Positions 1-8,346 of a DNA stretch of 9,539 bases are shown piece by piece. The stretch covers positions 1 through 9,539 of the forward strand of contig JAJZVE010000132.1 in assembly GCA_021845835.1 (NCBI GenBank). Direction: 5' to 3'. Every line of letters begins with the position of its first letter. Position 1 is the first letter of the stretch. The DNA is from Pseudomonadota bacterium. GTDB taxonomy: Bacteria > Pseudomonadota > Alphaproteobacteria > Acetobacterales > Acetobacteraceae. Position numbers and translations under genes: made by a program. The notes under the pieces are model-generated. The model searched no databases. It was not told the origin of the DNA and worked only from the letters and a program-made list of their open reading frames with translations.

Positions 1-480
1 GGTCTCGGCCTGGCCCCGCTACGGCCGGCCATCTACCACATACTTGCCAACCGCGCGCGCTATGGCCGCGTCTCGATCCTGTTCGGCACCCGTCACCCGC
101 GGGATTTGCTCTACCGTGATGAGATTGCGACATGGCGCCAGAACCTCGACGTCAGCGTGGAGGTCACGGTCGATCACGCCGACAGCGACTGGCGCGGCAA
201 TGTCGGCGCGGTCCCCACCTTGATCCCGCGTGCTTCCTTCGACCCGCACGACACCGTCGCCCTTGTCTGCGGGCCTGAGATCATGATGCGGTTCACGGTC
301 AATGCGCTACGCGATGCAGGCGTTACGCCAGACCACATCTATCTGTCCATGGAACGCAATATGAAGTGCGCCATAGGCCTATGCGGTCACTGCCAGTTCG
401 GGCCGGTCTTCGTCTGCAAGGACGGCCCCGTCATGCGGTTCGATCGCATCGCATCGATCTTCGCAATCCGAGAGATCTGA
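1..480 (+). CDS. hyhG: [NiFe]-hydrogenase diaphorase (gamma) subunit, FAD/NAD(P)-binding, 3' part
   Basis: The reading frame is open from base 1 and ends at TGA 478-480, giving the last 159 residues; the start lies outside the window. It opens with GLGLAPLRP, the nucleotide-binding loop of ferredoxin-NADP reductase-like proteins. The FNR-family CGPEIMMRF motif follows at about visible residues 90-98. The C-terminus carries Cys in CX4CX2CX7C spacing (visible residues 123, 128, 131 and 139; [14 protein letters not shown]), the [2Fe-2S] site seen in PyrK-like and HydG/HyhG diaphorase subunits. In group 3b hydrogenases this subunit passes electrons between NAD(P)H and the small-subunit iron-sulfur clusters in the cytoplasm. 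The gene abuts hyhS, one base separating stop from start. Missing is the FAD-binding half. HyhB, the [4Fe-4S] beta subunit, would be expected just upstream. The name hydG is also used for this subunit and is unrelated to the [FeFe] maturase HydG. PyrK or a sulfide dehydrogenase subunit would be alternatives without the neighbouring hydrogenase genes. Confidence 0.93.
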   Translation, partial: GLGLAPLRPAIYHILANRARYGRVSILFGTRHPRDLLYRDEIATWRQNLDVSVEVTVDHADSDWRGNVGAVPTLIPRASFDPHDTVALVCGPEIMMRFTVNALRDAGVTPDHIYLSMERNMKCAIGLCGHCQFGPVFVCKDGPVMRFDRIASIFAIREI

Positions 481-481
481 G

Positions 482-1258
482 ATGAGCGAAGAGAAGCGCC
501 CAAAACTGGCGATTTGGAAATTCGCCTCCTGCGACGGCTGCCAGCTTTCTCTGCTCGATTGCGAGGACGAGCTCCTGACGCTGGCCGGTGCAGTCGAGAT
601 CGCCAATTTCCCGGAGGCCTCGAGCGCCGTCCTTGATGGTCCTTACGATCTCTCGCTGGTGGAAGGCTCGATTACGACCGCGCACGACGCCGAACGCATC
701 ATCAAGGTCAGGGAGCAATCGCGGCACCTCGTAACGATTGGCGCCTGCGCCACTGCTGGAGGTATCCAGGCGCTGCGCAACTTCGCCGACGTCAACGACT
801 TCGTCTCCGCCGTCTATGCCTCGCCGCAATATATCTCGACGCTCGCCACCTCGACGCCGATCTCGGCGCATGTAGCAATCGACTACGAGCTGCACGGCTG
901 TCCGATCAACAAGGATCAGCTCCTCGAGGTGATTTCGGCCTTTCTCGCCGGCCGCAAGCCGGCGATCGCGGCCCATAGCGTCTGCGTCGAATGCAAACGG
1001 CGCGGCACGGTATGCGTGATGGTGCAGGGGACGCCGTGTCTGGGTCCGGTGACCCATGCCGGCTGCGGTGCGATCTGTCCCGCCTATCGGCGGGGCTGCT
1101 ACGGTTGCTACGGCCCGATGGAGACGCCTAACATGGCGTCGCTGGCACACGAGTGGCGCGCGTTGGGCGCCAGCCCGCGTGACATCCGCAACGCCTTGCA
1201 GACGTTCAACGCCGCGGCCGAGCCGTTCCGCAAGGAGAGCGAGGCCCATGCCGATTAA
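482..1258 (+). CDS. hyhS: [NiFe]-hydrogenase small (delta) subunit, group 3b
   Basis: 258 residues, a normal length for cytoplasmic group 3 small subunits. It holds the electron-relay iron-sulfur clusters and docks onto the large subunit. The proximal cluster ligands are visible as C17 and C20 (ASCDGCQLS), C89 ([10 protein letters not shown]) and C140 ([11 protein letters not shown]). A second Cys-rich block at residues 168-209 supplies C168, C171, C178, C186, C195, C199, C206 and C209, enough for two more [4Fe-4S] clusters. No twin-arginine signal precedes the cluster motif, so the enzyme is cytoplasmic, unlike group 1 uptake hydrogenases. ATG at 482 follows a GAGAG purine run and starts one base after the hyhG stop. 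The 3' end overlaps hyhL by 11 nt. HoxY of group 3d enzymes is related but shorter and lacks the second Cys block, which argues for 3b. Called hydD in the HydBGDA naming. Confidence 0.95.
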   Translation: MSEEKRPKLAIWKFASCDGCQLSLLDCEDELLTLAGAVEIANFPEASSAVLDGPYDLSLVEGSITTAHDAERIIKVREQSRHLVTIGACATAGGIQALRNFADVNDFVSAVYASPQYISTLATSTPISAHVAIDYELHGCPINKDQLLEVISAFLAGRKPAIAAHSVCVECKRRGTVCVMVQGTPCLGPVTHAGCGAICPAYRRGCYGCYGPMETPNMASLAHEWRALGASPRDIRNALQTFNAAAEPFRKESEAHAD

Positions 1259-2537
1259 GACGATCAAGGTCGATTACCTCGCCCGTGTGGAGGGCGAAGG
1301 CGCGCTCGACCTCACGATCAGTGACGGCAAGGTCACCTCGGCACAGCTGCGGATCTTCGAGCCGCCGCGGTTTTTCGAGGCGCTCCTGCGCGGGCGCGGT
1401 TATGCCGAAACGCCCGATATCGTTGCCCGCATCTGCGGAATTTGCCCGATCGCCTATCAGATGAGCGCTGTTCATGCGATCGAGAACGCATTCGGAACGA
1501 AAGTCGACGGCCAGCTCCGCGCCCTGCGCCGGCTGATCTATTGCGGCGAATGGATCGAGAGCCACGCCTTGCATGTCGTGATGCTTCACGCGCCCGACTT
1601 CCTGGGCTTTCCAGACGCAATCCGCATGGCGCGCGACCATGGCGATATCGTCCGCAATGGACTCGCGCTCAAAAAAGCCGGCAACGAGATCATGCGCCTG
1701 CTCGGAGGGCGTGAGATCCATCCCGTCAATGTCAAGCCTGGCGGCTTTCATCGTGTACCGACCCGAGCCGAACTATCCCCCCTGTCGGAAACCCTGAAGC
1801 ACGCCCGAGATCTCGCTACCGGACTTGTGCGCTGGGTCGCAACCTTCCCCTTCCCCGATTTCGAACAGGACTACGAATTCGTGGCGCTGCGCCATTCCGA
1901 CGAATATCCCCTCAACGAGGGACGGCTCGTCTCCAGCCGCGACATCGATATCGATATTGCCGACTATGAATCGGAGTTCGAAGAGCGGCACGTTCCGCAT
2001 TCGACGGCGCTCCATTCGCTCCTGAAGCGCCGCGGCGCTTACCTCGTCGGCCCCCTCGCCCGCTATGCCCTGAATTTCGACCGGCTACCTGCCACGCTCC
2101 AGGCTCTCGCCGGCGAGGTCGGACTAAAGCCAGTGTGCCAGAATCCATTCAAGAGCATCGTCGTGCGTGCGCTCGAGATTGTCTTTGCCTGTGAAGAGGC
2201 ACTGCGCATCATCGATGCCTATGAACCGCCCGCCCAGCCCGCGTTGTCTCTTTCCCCTGGGGCCGCCACCGGCTTCGGCTGCACCGAAGCGCCGCGTGGT
2301 ATCTGCTGGCACCGCTACGACTTTGCGGAAGACGGCACGATCGAGCGGGCACGGATCGTCCCTCCGACCTCGCAGAACCAGCCGAGTATCGAGGGCGACC
2401 TCGCTGCCGTCGCCGCGTCGGTTATGGATCAGCCGGACGACGTCATCCGCGACCGGTGCGAACAGACCATCCGCAACTATGATCCCTGCATTTCCTGCTC
2501 TGCGCACTTTCTTAAGCTAAAGGTCTTTCGGGAATGA
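1248..2537 (+). CDS. hyhL: [NiFe]-hydrogenase large (alpha) subunit, group 3b
   Basis: 429 residues; carries the NiFe(CN)2CO site that reversibly splits H2, with NADP(H) as likely partner through HyhG. I chose ATG 1248 ([18 protein letters not shown]): AAGGAG lies at 1232-1237, the Arg-Val-Glu-Gly signature of large subunits begins 12 residues in, and the longer frame back to 1056 would only antisense-read hyhS. The nickel ligands are C63 and C66 in [11 protein letters not shown] and C414 and C417 in [10 protein letters not shown]. After H420 comes a nine-residue tail (FLKLKVFRE), the expected substrate of the downstream endoprotease. The position after L1 that is often His in other groups is Tyr70. 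The 5' end overlaps hyhS by 11 nt and the 3' end overlaps the protease gene (ATGA). Group 3b rather than 3d is inferred from the HyhG and HyhS features and lack of HoxE/F/U. Called hydA in the HydBGDA naming. Confidence 0.95.
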   Translation: MPIKTIKVDYLARVEGEGALDLTISDGKVTSAQLRIFEPPRFFEALLRGRGYAETPDIVARICGICPIAYQMSAVHAIENAFGTKVDGQLRALRRLIYCGEWIESHALHVVMLHAPDFLGFPDAIRMARDHGDIVRNGLALKKAGNEIMRLLGGREIHPVNVKPGGFHRVPTRAELSPLSETLKHARDLATGLVRWVATFPFPDFEQDYEFVALRHSDEYPLNEGRLVSSRDIDIDIADYESEFEERHVPHSTALHSLLKRRGAYLVGPLARYALNFDRLPATLQALAGEVGLKPVCQNPFKSIVVRALEIVFACEEALRIIDAYEPPAQPALSLSPGAATGFGCTEAPRGICWHRYDFAEDGTIERARIVPPTSQNQPSIEGDLAAVAASVMDQPDDVIRDRCEQTIRNYDPCISCSAHFLKLKVFRE

Positions 2538-3037
2538 GCAATTCAGGGCACAAGAAAATCATCGTCCTCGCCATAGGAAACCCCGACCGCGCCGATGATG
2601 GCGTCGGTGCGCTAATCGCGCGACGGCTTTCCGACCATCTGCCGGTGGATGTGGAACTCGTCGTCCATAGCGGTGACACTGTCGCTTTGGTGGAAGATTG
2701 GGCAGGCCGCGATGCACTGCTGTGTGTGGATGCGGCCAATCCGATGGGGGAGCCCGGTCGGATCTATCGCTTTGAAGGGGGCGACGCGGCGCTAGCGGAG
2801 AGTGCGTCGCTTACGTCGAGCCACGGTTTCGGACTCGCTGAGGCGATTGCCCTTGCCCGTGCATTGCACGCTCTCCCGGAGACCGTTGTCATTTATGCGG
2901 TGGAAGGCGCCTGCTTCGAGATCGGCGCGCCGATGACGGCCGAGGTAGCCGCCGCCGTCGACGTTGTTGCCGATCGGATCATGGAAGAGGTTGGCCGCTT
3001 GAGGCAGATCAAGACTGGAGTTTCGTCCCGTGCATGA
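2534..3037 (+). CDS. [NiFe]-hydrogenase maturation endopeptidase (HyaD/HycI family)
   Basis: 167 residues, typical for the family (about 150-200). After nickel insertion this protease cuts the C-terminal extension from the large subunit, closing the active site. The N-terminal signature is [11 protein letters not shown] (residues 15-25). The three nickel-sensing positions known from E. coli HybD are matched by D22 (Glu in HybD, Asp here), D66 in LCVDAAN and H97 in TSSHGFGL. The start ATG 2534 overlaps the hyhL stop as ATGA and has AAAGG about ten bases upstream. Its position directly after hyhL implies it processes the H420/F421 bond of that protein. It then overlaps the next gene by 8 nt. 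The last ~20 residues are poorly conserved and may be dispensable. A peptidase of another hydrogenase type is unlikely given the linkage. Confidence 0.93.
   Translation: MSNSGHKKIIVLAIGNPDRADDGVGALIARRLSDHLPVDVELVVHSGDTVALVEDWAGRDALLCVDAANPMGEPGRIYRFEGGDAALAESASLTSSHGFGLAEAIALARALHALPETVVIYAVEGACFEIGAPMTAEVAAAVDVVADRIMEEVGRLRQIKTGVSSRA
3017..3020 (+). promoter_or_regulatory. Ribosome binding site supporting a GTG start
   Basis: GGAG lies nine bases before GTG 3030 and inside the protease gene. It matters because the GTG start gives Met-His-Glu, the nickel-binding N-terminus that defines HypA; the next in-frame Met would remove it. Confidence 0.6.
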
Positions 3038-3308
3038 AACTGGCATCGTTCGCAATCTGATCCGCCAGCTCGAACAGGCTGTGCTGGACTCTGGCGCAAC
3101 AGGCGTTTCAGCCGTTTCGGTCCGGCTCGGCGCCTTAAGCTTGTTTTCGCCCTCGCATTTTCGCGAGCATTTTGACGAGGAGGCGATCGGCACTAAGGCG
3201 GAGAAGGCGACGCTTTCGATTCTGACATCCGACGATATCTCTGCCCCCCACGCGCAGGATGTCATGATCGAGAGCATCAGCCTCGAAGTTCCCGAAGAGA
3301 CCGGATAG
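3030..3308 (+). CDS. hypA: HypA-like nickel metallochaperone lacking the zinc ribbon
   Basis: 92 residues from a GTG start. HypA normally hands nickel to the hydrogenase large subunit with HypB. The N-terminus [11 protein letters not shown] keeps the Met-His-Glu nickel site, followed by the helix and the VSAVSVRLGALSLFSP strand-turn typical of HypA, then HFREHFDEEAIGT matching the family's helix. The usual central zinc domain, with two CXXC pairs, is missing: after TLSILTSDD the chain runs through ISAPHAQD straight to the final strand VMIESISLEV. The protein has no cysteine at all and is some 20-25 residues shorter than ordinary HypA (about 113-120). The reading frame is intact and both ends of the fold are retained, so this looks like a clean domain loss rather than a pseudogene. 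It overlaps the protease gene by 8 nt and its stop TAG abuts the hypF ATG. Its nickel delivery role is inferred from the family and neighbours. Confidence 0.82.
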   Translation: MHETGIVRNLIRQLEQAVLDSGATGVSAVSVRLGALSLFSPSHFREHFDEEAIGTKAEKATLSILTSDDISAPHAQDVMIESISLEVPEETG

Positions 3309-5600
3309 ATGAACGGCAAGCTGCGGCATCGGCTTAGGATGGAGGTCACGGGCGCTGTGCAGGGCGTCGGCTTTCGTCCTTTCGTGCACCGGCTCGCTGT
3401 CGATGAGGAACTCGGAGGCTTTGTTCGCAATACCGGAGAAGGGGCATGGCTCGAGGTCGAGGGACCCGCAGAGAGCCTCGCGCGCTTTCTCCACCGGTTC
3501 GACGCCGAGCTTTCACCGCCAGCCGGCGTGCGGGACAGGCGCGAAACCTGGATGTCGCCAAAGGGTGAAGCCTCGTTCTCAATCGTGCCCAGCATTGCCG
3601 CGGGCGAACGACCGGCCCAGGTTCTTCCTGACCTCGCGACCTGTCCTGAATGCCTGGCAGAGATCTTCGATCGTGCCGACCGCCGCTACCGCTATCCATT
3701 CACCACCTGCACACATTGCGGACCGCGGTACAGCATTATCGAGGCCGTTCCTTACGATCGCCCGCGTACCATTATGCGGCACTTTCCCATGTGCGGGGCC
3801 TGCCAGGCCGAATATGACGATCCCGCCAGCCGCCGCTTCCATGCTCAGACCAATGCTTGCCCGGCCTGCGGTCCCCAACTGACGCTTTGGGATGCGGATG
3901 GGCGGCCCGTCGCCGTCCGCGATCAGGCGCTGATCGCGGCGGCGGATGCGTTGCGCGGCGGCCGGATTGTCGCCCTCAAAGGGCTTGGCGGTTTCCAGCT
4001 TCTGGTCGATGCCCGGGACACCGCCGCGGTCGAACGCCTGCGCGACAGAAAACGGCGGCCGACGAAGCCGTTCGCGATCGTGATCGGCTCGCTGGCCGAT
4101 GCACGCGCCATCGTGCAGATGACCGCGACGGAGCAACAGGTTGTCGCCTCTCCCGCAGCCCCGATCGTTCTACTGCGCGCGCGCGCTGACACCAATGTGA
4201 TTGCGCCGGCCGTGGCGCCCGACAATCCATGGCTCGGCATCATGCTGCCGGCGACTCCTCTGCATTATCTTCTGATGCGCGAGTTGGGCTTTCCTGTTGT
4301 CGCGACCAGCGGCAACCGTGGAGGCGAGCCCATTGCCACCGATGAAGCCGAAGCGCTCGAACGGCTTGCGGGCATTGCCGACCTGTTCCTCGTCCATGAC
4401 CGGCCGATCGTCCGTCCAGTGGACGACTCCGTCGTTCGGGTGATTGCGGGCCGCGAAACCGTGTTGCGCCACGCCCGAGGCTATGCCCCGCAGTCCTTTC
4501 CTGCGCCCTCACCTGCGCCTTGCCTAGCGCTTGGAGGCCACCAGAAGGACGCGCTGGCGATTGCCGCCTCCGGCGAGATCAGCCTCGGGGCGCATATCGG
4601 CGACCTCGACCGGGTCGAGACACGGACCGCGCTCAGCAAAGCTGTCGCGACCATGAGCGCGCTCCACGCATTAAATCCGGAGCTTGTCGCCTGCGATGCG
4701 CACCCGGCCTACCACACGACACGTCTTGCGGAGCGGCTCACGCGAAAACCAGTCCGCGTCCCACACCATCTTGCGCATGTATTGGCCGGAATGCTCGACA
4801 ATGATCTCGAAGGCCCAGTTCTCGGCGTGTCCTGGGACGGCACCGGCTATGGCGGCGACGGCACCATCTGGGGTGGCGAGTTTCTGGCTGTCGAAGAGGA
4901 GCGCTGGCGACGGGTTGCGCATCTGTTGCCATTTCGCCTGCCCGGCGCCGGAACGGCGATCCGCGAACCACGGCGCGCTGCCGTGGGTGCGCTCTATGCG
5001 GTGTTTGGAGAAGCAGCGCTCGCGATGGCCGACCTGCCGCCCATTGCCGATTTCGCGCAGCACGAACGAGCGATATTGGCACAAGCGCTCGCACGCGGCC
5101 TGAACGCGCCGTTCACGTCGGGCACCGGCAGGCTGTTTGACACGGTGGCCTCCATTCTCGGACTCTTCCAAAAGACCACCTTCGAAGGCGAAGCAGCAAT
5201 GGCCATCGAATTTACCGCAGATCGTGCCTTGGCCTCGGTCCTGCTCCCGGAAATAGCGGTTGTTCGCACTTCCGGTTCGGCCGTTCTCGACTGGCGGCCA
5301 ATGCTGGCGGGACTGATAGAGGCACTTCGCGAGGGCGCGCCGCGCGAGTCGCTGGCGTCCGGGTTCCACGACGCACTGGTTGGTTCGATCGTCGCCGTCG
5401 CCCGCTGTGTCGGCTCGAGCCGCTTGCTGCTCACCGGCGGCTGTTTTCAGAACGCGAGGCTCAGCGAACTGACGATTGCCGCGCTGAAGCAATCTGGCTT
5501 CACACCCTATTGGCACCACCGCATCCCGCCCAATGACGGCGGCCTTGCAGCCGGTCAGGCTGTATTCGCCGGCCGGCCACTCACGATGGAGGTCGACTGA
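3309..5600 (+). CDS. hypF: Carbamoyltransferase HypF
   Basis: 763 residues, full length for HypF. It converts carbamoyl phosphate and ATP to a carbamoyl adenylate and transfers the carbamoyl group to the C-terminal Cys of HypE, the first step towards the CN ligands of the NiFe site. Domains in order: acylphosphatase-like (about 8-85; GAVQGVGFRPFVHR with R23, and N41); zinc-finger-like region with four CXXC pairs (C112/C115, C134/C137, C162/C165, C184/C187); YrdC-like domain (about 203-390; KGLGGFQLL, RPTKPFA, ATSGNRGGEP); Kae1-like domain (about 405-760) with VPHHLAHVLAGM at 484-495, SWDGTGYGGDGTIWGGE and the late GGCFQN motif. ATG 3309 directly follows the hypA-like stop. The 3' end shares one base (TGATG) with hypC. 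No missing catalytic element was noticed. Confidence 0.97.
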   Translation: MNGKLRHRLRMEVTGAVQGVGFRPFVHRLAVDEELGGFVRNTGEGAWLEVEGPAESLARFLHRFDAELSPPAGVRDRRETWMSPKGEASFSIVPSIAAGERPAQVLPDLATCPECLAEIFDRADRRYRYPFTTCTHCGPRYSIIEAVPYDRPRTIMRHFPMCGACQAEYDDPASRRFHAQTNACPACGPQLTLWDADGRPVAVRDQALIAAADALRGGRIVALKGLGGFQLLVDARDTAAVERLRDRKRRPTKPFAIVIGSLADARAIVQMTATEQQVVASPAAPIVLLRARADTNVIAPAVAPDNPWLGIMLPATPLHYLLMRELGFPVVATSGNRGGEPIATDEAEALERLAGIADLFLVHDRPIVRPVDDSVVRVIAGRETVLRHARGYAPQSFPAPSPAPCLALGGHQKDALAIAASGEISLGAHIGDLDRVETRTALSKAVATMSALHALNPELVACDAHPAYHTTRLAERLTRKPVRVPHHLAHVLAGMLDNDLEGPVLGVSWDGTGYGGDGTIWGGEFLAVEEERWRRVAHLLPFRLPGAGTAIREPRRAAVGALYAVFGEAALAMADLPPIADFAQHERAILAQALARGLNAPFTSGTGRLFDTVASILGLFQKTTFEGEAAMAIEFTADRALASVLLPEIAVVRTSGSAVLDWRPMLAGLIEALREGAPRESLASGFHDALVGSIVAVARCVGSSRLLLTGGCFQNARLSELTIAALKQSGFTPYWHHRIPPNDGGLAAGQAVFAGRPLTMEVD

Positions 5601-5839
5601 TGTGCCTTGCCATCCCCGGGCAACTTCTCAGTGTGGAAGGCAACGACCCCCTGACGCGGCAAGGCCGGGTCAGCTTCGCCGGTCTCGTCAAACAGGCCAA
5701 CCTCGCTTATGTGCCGGATGTGAAAGTCGGTGACTACGTGCTCGTTCACGCCGGCTTCGCCATTGCCGTGATCGATCAGGCCGAAGCGGTGAAGACGTTG
5801 GACTACCTAGCCGAAATCGGGTCGGAGGACGTCGAATGA
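5600..5839 (+). CDS. hypC: Hydrogenase assembly chaperone HypC/HupF
   Basis: 79 residues, typical of this small chaperone. HypC binds HypD, carries the Fe(CN)2CO unit and docks with the large-subunit precursor. The N-terminus [10 protein letters not shown] gives the essential Cys at position 2, exposed after Met removal. H50 in [15 protein letters not shown] matches the conserved His of the second motif. GGAGG at 5588-5592, seven bases upstream, supports the ATG at 5600, which shares its A with the hypF stop. It overlaps hypD by 4 nt (ATGA), the usual arrangement for these obligate partners. Confidence 0.96.
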   Translation: MCLAIPGQLLSVEGNDPLTRQGRVSFAGLVKQANLAYVPDVKVGDYVLVHAGFAIAVIDQAEAVKTLDYLAEIGSEDVE

Positions 5840-6942
5840 AATATGTCGATGAGTTCCGTGACAAGGCGGCGGCACGCCGCATTGCCGATGCGATCGCCGC
5901 CATCACAACCGGTCCATGGACCTTGATGGAGATCTGCGGCGGACAGACCCATTCGATCGTCCGTCACGGCATCGATCGTATGCTACCTGATTGCATCAGC
6001 CTGCTGCACGGGCCGGGCTGCCCCGTCTGCGTCACGCCCGCCGAAACGATCGACGCTGCCATCGCGATTGCCGGCCGGCCCGGCGTCATCTTCTGCTCTT
6101 TCGGCGATATGCTGCGCGTACCAGGCGAAGCAGGCAGCCTGAACAACGTCAGGGCGCGCGGCGCTGACGTGCGCATGGTCTATTCCCCACTCGACGCGCT
6201 CGCGATCGCCCGCGATCATCCCGAGCGCGATGTGGTCTTCTTCGCCATCGGCTTCGAGACCACGGCGCCGGCAACCGCGATGGCGGTGCTGCAGGCGAAA
6301 CGAGAGCGACTCGACAATTTCTCGCTCCTCGTCTCGCATGTGCTGGTGCCACCGGCGATAGAGGCGCTGATCAGCGATCCGGCCAACTCTGTCCAGGGCT
6401 TTCTTGCCGCCGGTCATGTCTGTACGGTCATGGGTTATCGGGAATACGAGCCGATTGCCCGACGCCATCGCGTACCCATGGTCGTCACGGGTTTCGAGCC
6501 GCTCGATCTGCTGCAAGGCATTCATCTCTGCATCCGGCAACTCGAGGAGGGCCGCGCCGAGGTCGAGAACCAATACAGCCGCTCGGTCCGTCGCGACGGC
6601 AATTACTCCGCCCAGGCCGTCATCGCTGAAGTCTTCACTGTCGTCCCGCAGCATTGGCGCGGCATCGGCGAAATTCCGCGAAGCGGACTCGGACTTGCCC
6701 CGGCCTATGCCAACTTCGACGCGCTGCGACGATTCTCCGGCATTGAGGTCGTGCGGGAGCGCGCCAACGAGTGCATCAGCGGCAAAATCATGCGCGGTCT
6801 GATGAAGCCCGCCGATTGTCCGGCTTTCGGCACCCGTTGCACGCCGGAGCATCCGCTGGGCGCCACGATGGTCTCATCAGAGGGCGCCTGCGCAGCTTAT
6901 TTTCGTTATCGCCGGCCGATGCCGCGCGCGAGGGCATCATGA
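5836..6942 (+). CDS. hypD: Hydrogenase iron-cofactor scaffold HypD
   Basis: 368 residues, normal for HypD. With HypC it holds the iron while CN and CO are attached. Conserved elements are all present: EICGGQTH (C34), [11 protein letters not shown] (C62 and C65, the thiol pair near the iron site), IGFETTAP, and [12 protein letters not shown]. Four C-terminal Cys, C313, C328, C335 and C352 ([23 protein letters not shown]), are the likely [4Fe-4S] ligands. GGAGG at 5824-5828 precedes ATG 5836. It overlaps hypC and hypE by 4 nt each. Cytoplasmic. Confidence 0.97.
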   Translation: MKYVDEFRDKAAARRIADAIAAITTGPWTLMEICGGQTHSIVRHGIDRMLPDCISLLHGPGCPVCVTPAETIDAAIAIAGRPGVIFCSFGDMLRVPGEAGSLNNVRARGADVRMVYSPLDALAIARDHPERDVVFFAIGFETTAPATAMAVLQAKRERLDNFSLLVSHVLVPPAIEALISDPANSVQGFLAAGHVCTVMGYREYEPIARRHRVPMVVTGFEPLDLLQGIHLCIRQLEEGRAEVENQYSRSVRRDGNYSAQAVIAEVFTVVPQHWRGIGEIPRSGLGLAPAYANFDALRRFSGIEVVRERANECISGKIMRGLMKPADCPAFGTRCTPEHPLGATMVSSEGACAAYFRYRRPMPRARAS

Positions 6943-7988
6943 CGGAGCCATCGCGGATCGCCGCCAGCTGCCCGGCGCCTGACGCAGACAACGACGCAAT
7001 CGAACTCGCCCATGGCGGCGGCGGATTGCTGACCCGCCGTCTGATCGACGGAATCTTCCGGCCTGCCTTCGCTGATTTTCCGGATGATCTCACCCACGAC
7101 GGCGCCGTTTTGGACATTGCGGGCGTCCGCCTCGCCTTCACCACCGATTCCTATGTCGTCCGTCCCCTCTTTTTTCCAGGCGGTGATATCGGCGCGCTCG
7201 CCGTCAACGGCACGGTCAATGATCTGGCGATGTGCGGTGCCGAACCGCTCTATCTCAGCGTTGGATTGGTCATTGAGGAAGGATTTTCGATTGGCGATTT
7301 GCAGCGTGTCGTCAACTCAATGCGCGACGCGGCGCGTTCCGCCGGCGTACGTCTTGTCACGGGTGACACCAAGGTAGTTGAACGCGGTCGTGGTGACGGC
7401 CTCTACGTCAACACCTCGGGTGTCGGCCGGCTGGTAACGCCCCGGGTGATCGGGCCGCAGCGCGTCTGCGCCGGGGACGCAGTGATCGTCAGCGGCGATA
7501 TCGGGCGCCACGGCATCGCGGTGATGGCAGTTCGGGAAGCGCTCGGATTCGAGACAACCATCGCCAGCGACTGCGCCCCGCTTTGGCCGCCCGTGCGAGA
7601 GCTGCTTCAGTCCGGGCTGGATATCCATTGCCTGCGCGATCTTACGCGCGGCGGGCTTGCGACGGCGCTGATTGAAATCGCCGACACCGCAAATGTGACG
7701 ATCCAACTTGAGGAGACTGCGATTCCCGTTTCGGATCCTGTCCGCGGAGCCTGTGAAATCCTGGGCCTTGATCCACTTTATGTCGCTAATGAAGGTCGGT
7801 TTGTCGCATTGGTGCCGGCAGGAGCCGAAGGTCGAACATTGGCCGTCCTGCGCCGTTATGGTGATGGTGCGGCCGTGATCGGGCGTGTCGAAGGCTCCGG
7901 GACCAGCGGCGAGGTACGGCTTGAGGCGATCGGCGGCAGCCGGCCGTTGGATATGCTATCCGGCGATCAACTCCCACGGATTTGCTGA
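6939..7988 (+). CDS. hypE: Carbamoyl dehydratase HypE
   Basis: 349 residues, slightly longer than the usual ~330-340 because of a Ser/Ala/Pro-rich leader of about 20 residues before the conserved IELAHGGGG. HypE is a PurM/ThiL-fold ATPase that dehydrates the carbamoyl group received from HypF to a thiocyanate and donates CN to the HypCD iron. Visible motifs: [13 protein letters not shown] (24-36), [56 protein letters not shown], and the C-terminal PRIC whose C349 is the acceptor residue. I chose ATG 6939 because it overlaps hypD as ATGA and has GAGGG at 6930-6934; the frame continues further upstream to 6771 only as an out-of-frame shadow of hypD. It is the last gene of the operon here. Confidence 0.96.
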   Translation: MTEPSRIAASCPAPDADNDAIELAHGGGGLLTRRLIDGIFRPAFADFPDDLTHDGAVLDIAGVRLAFTTDSYVVRPLFFPGGDIGALAVNGTVNDLAMCGAEPLYLSVGLVIEEGFSIGDLQRVVNSMRDAARSAGVRLVTGDTKVVERGRGDGLYVNTSGVGRLVTPRVIGPQRVCAGDAVIVSGDIGRHGIAVMAVREALGFETTIASDCAPLWPPVRELLQSGLDIHCLRDLTRGGLATALIEIADTANVTIQLEETAIPVSDPVRGACEILGLDPLYVANEGRFVALVPAGAEGRTLAVLRRYGDGAAVIGRVEGSGTSGEVRLEAIGGSRPLDMLSGDQLPRIC

Positions 7989-8046
7989 TCGACAACATGA
8001 AGACGGGGTGTAGAGTTGTATCTCCGGGATCCACCGCTGTTCCCAT

Positions 8047-8089
8047 GGCTGACAGCACCCGCGCCAAGCGGATGAAGGCGCCGTCAGCC
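8047..8089 (+). terminator. Imperfect inverted repeat after hypE, possible transcript end
   Basis: GGCTGAC (8047-8053) pairs with GTCAGCC (8083-8089), and inside it GCGCC (8061-8065) pairs with GGCGC (8077-8081). It lies about 60 bases after the hypE stop. There is no run of T after it, so intrinsic termination is doubtful; it could instead stabilise the 3' end of the operon mRNA or be chance. Confidence 0.3.
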
Positions 8090-8223
8090 AGTCCGACACA
8101 GGCGAACACGGCCCACCGATCGTCGACGATGGCTATCGACAGTATTCAATTTTGACCTCAGCGAATTAGAGCGTAGCTTTGGACAAATCCGGATAGCTGC
8201 GAGTAGAGCCGAATTACTCCCAC

Positions 8224-8346
8224 TCAATCATTCTCGACCGTCTCCAGAGGCAGGTTGTAGATGAAAATATTAACGTCATTTACCTTGTTGATAATGCGGC
8301 CTAACAAGCTTTCTGACCCTACGGGAAATATACGAATTGGCCGCAC
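8224..8346 (-). CDS. Possible small ORF or remnant, unknown function
   Basis: Reading the minus strand from GTG 8346 to TGA at 8224 gives 40 residues; the frame is open back to a TAG at 8386-8388. The product would include FPVGSESLLGRIINK and NIFIYNLPLETVEND, a protein-like mix rather than low-complexity sequence, and it is encoded in DNA much AT-richer than its surroundings. It has no recognisable domain and no clear ribosome binding site. It may be the 3' remnant of a foreign gene, a genuine small protein, or chance, which is not improbable for 40-50 codons. Confidence 0.22.
   Translation of the reverse strand: MRPIRIFPVGSESLLGRIINKVNDVNIFIYNLPLETVEND

Noticed and set aside
1056..1247. Upstream extension of the large-subunit frame
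   Set aside because: It would overlap hyhS by about 200 nt and adds Arg/Ser-rich residues unlike any large subunit; the ATG at 1248 with AAGGAG is far better.
431..1267. Long minus-strand open frame (278 aa) opposite hyhS
   Set aside because: It is a shadow of a high-GC gene; the + strand carries unmistakable hydrogenase motifs and the minus product is Arg/Ala-rich with no family motif.
4671..5519. Long minus-strand open frame (282 aa) opposite hypF
   Set aside because: It is antisense to the conserved Kae1-like domain of HypF and shows no recognisable domain.
6771..6938. Upstream extension of the hypE frame
   Set aside because: It reads hypD out of frame; ATG 6939 has a ribosome binding site and the usual ATGA overlap.
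7786..8109. Minus-strand frame running from the post-hypE gap into hypE (107 aa)
   Set aside because: Its first ~40 residues look somewhat protein-like (LADGAFIRLARVLSAMG), but most of it is antisense to the conserved end of hypE, and no family is recognised. A decayed element fragment at 7990-8150 cannot be excluded.
8212..8235. Minus-strand MIEWE-stop reading, reminiscent of the C-terminus of GMP synthase
   Set aside because: Only five residues fit, the frame is closed shortly upstream, and the alternative frame there is longer and more protein-like.
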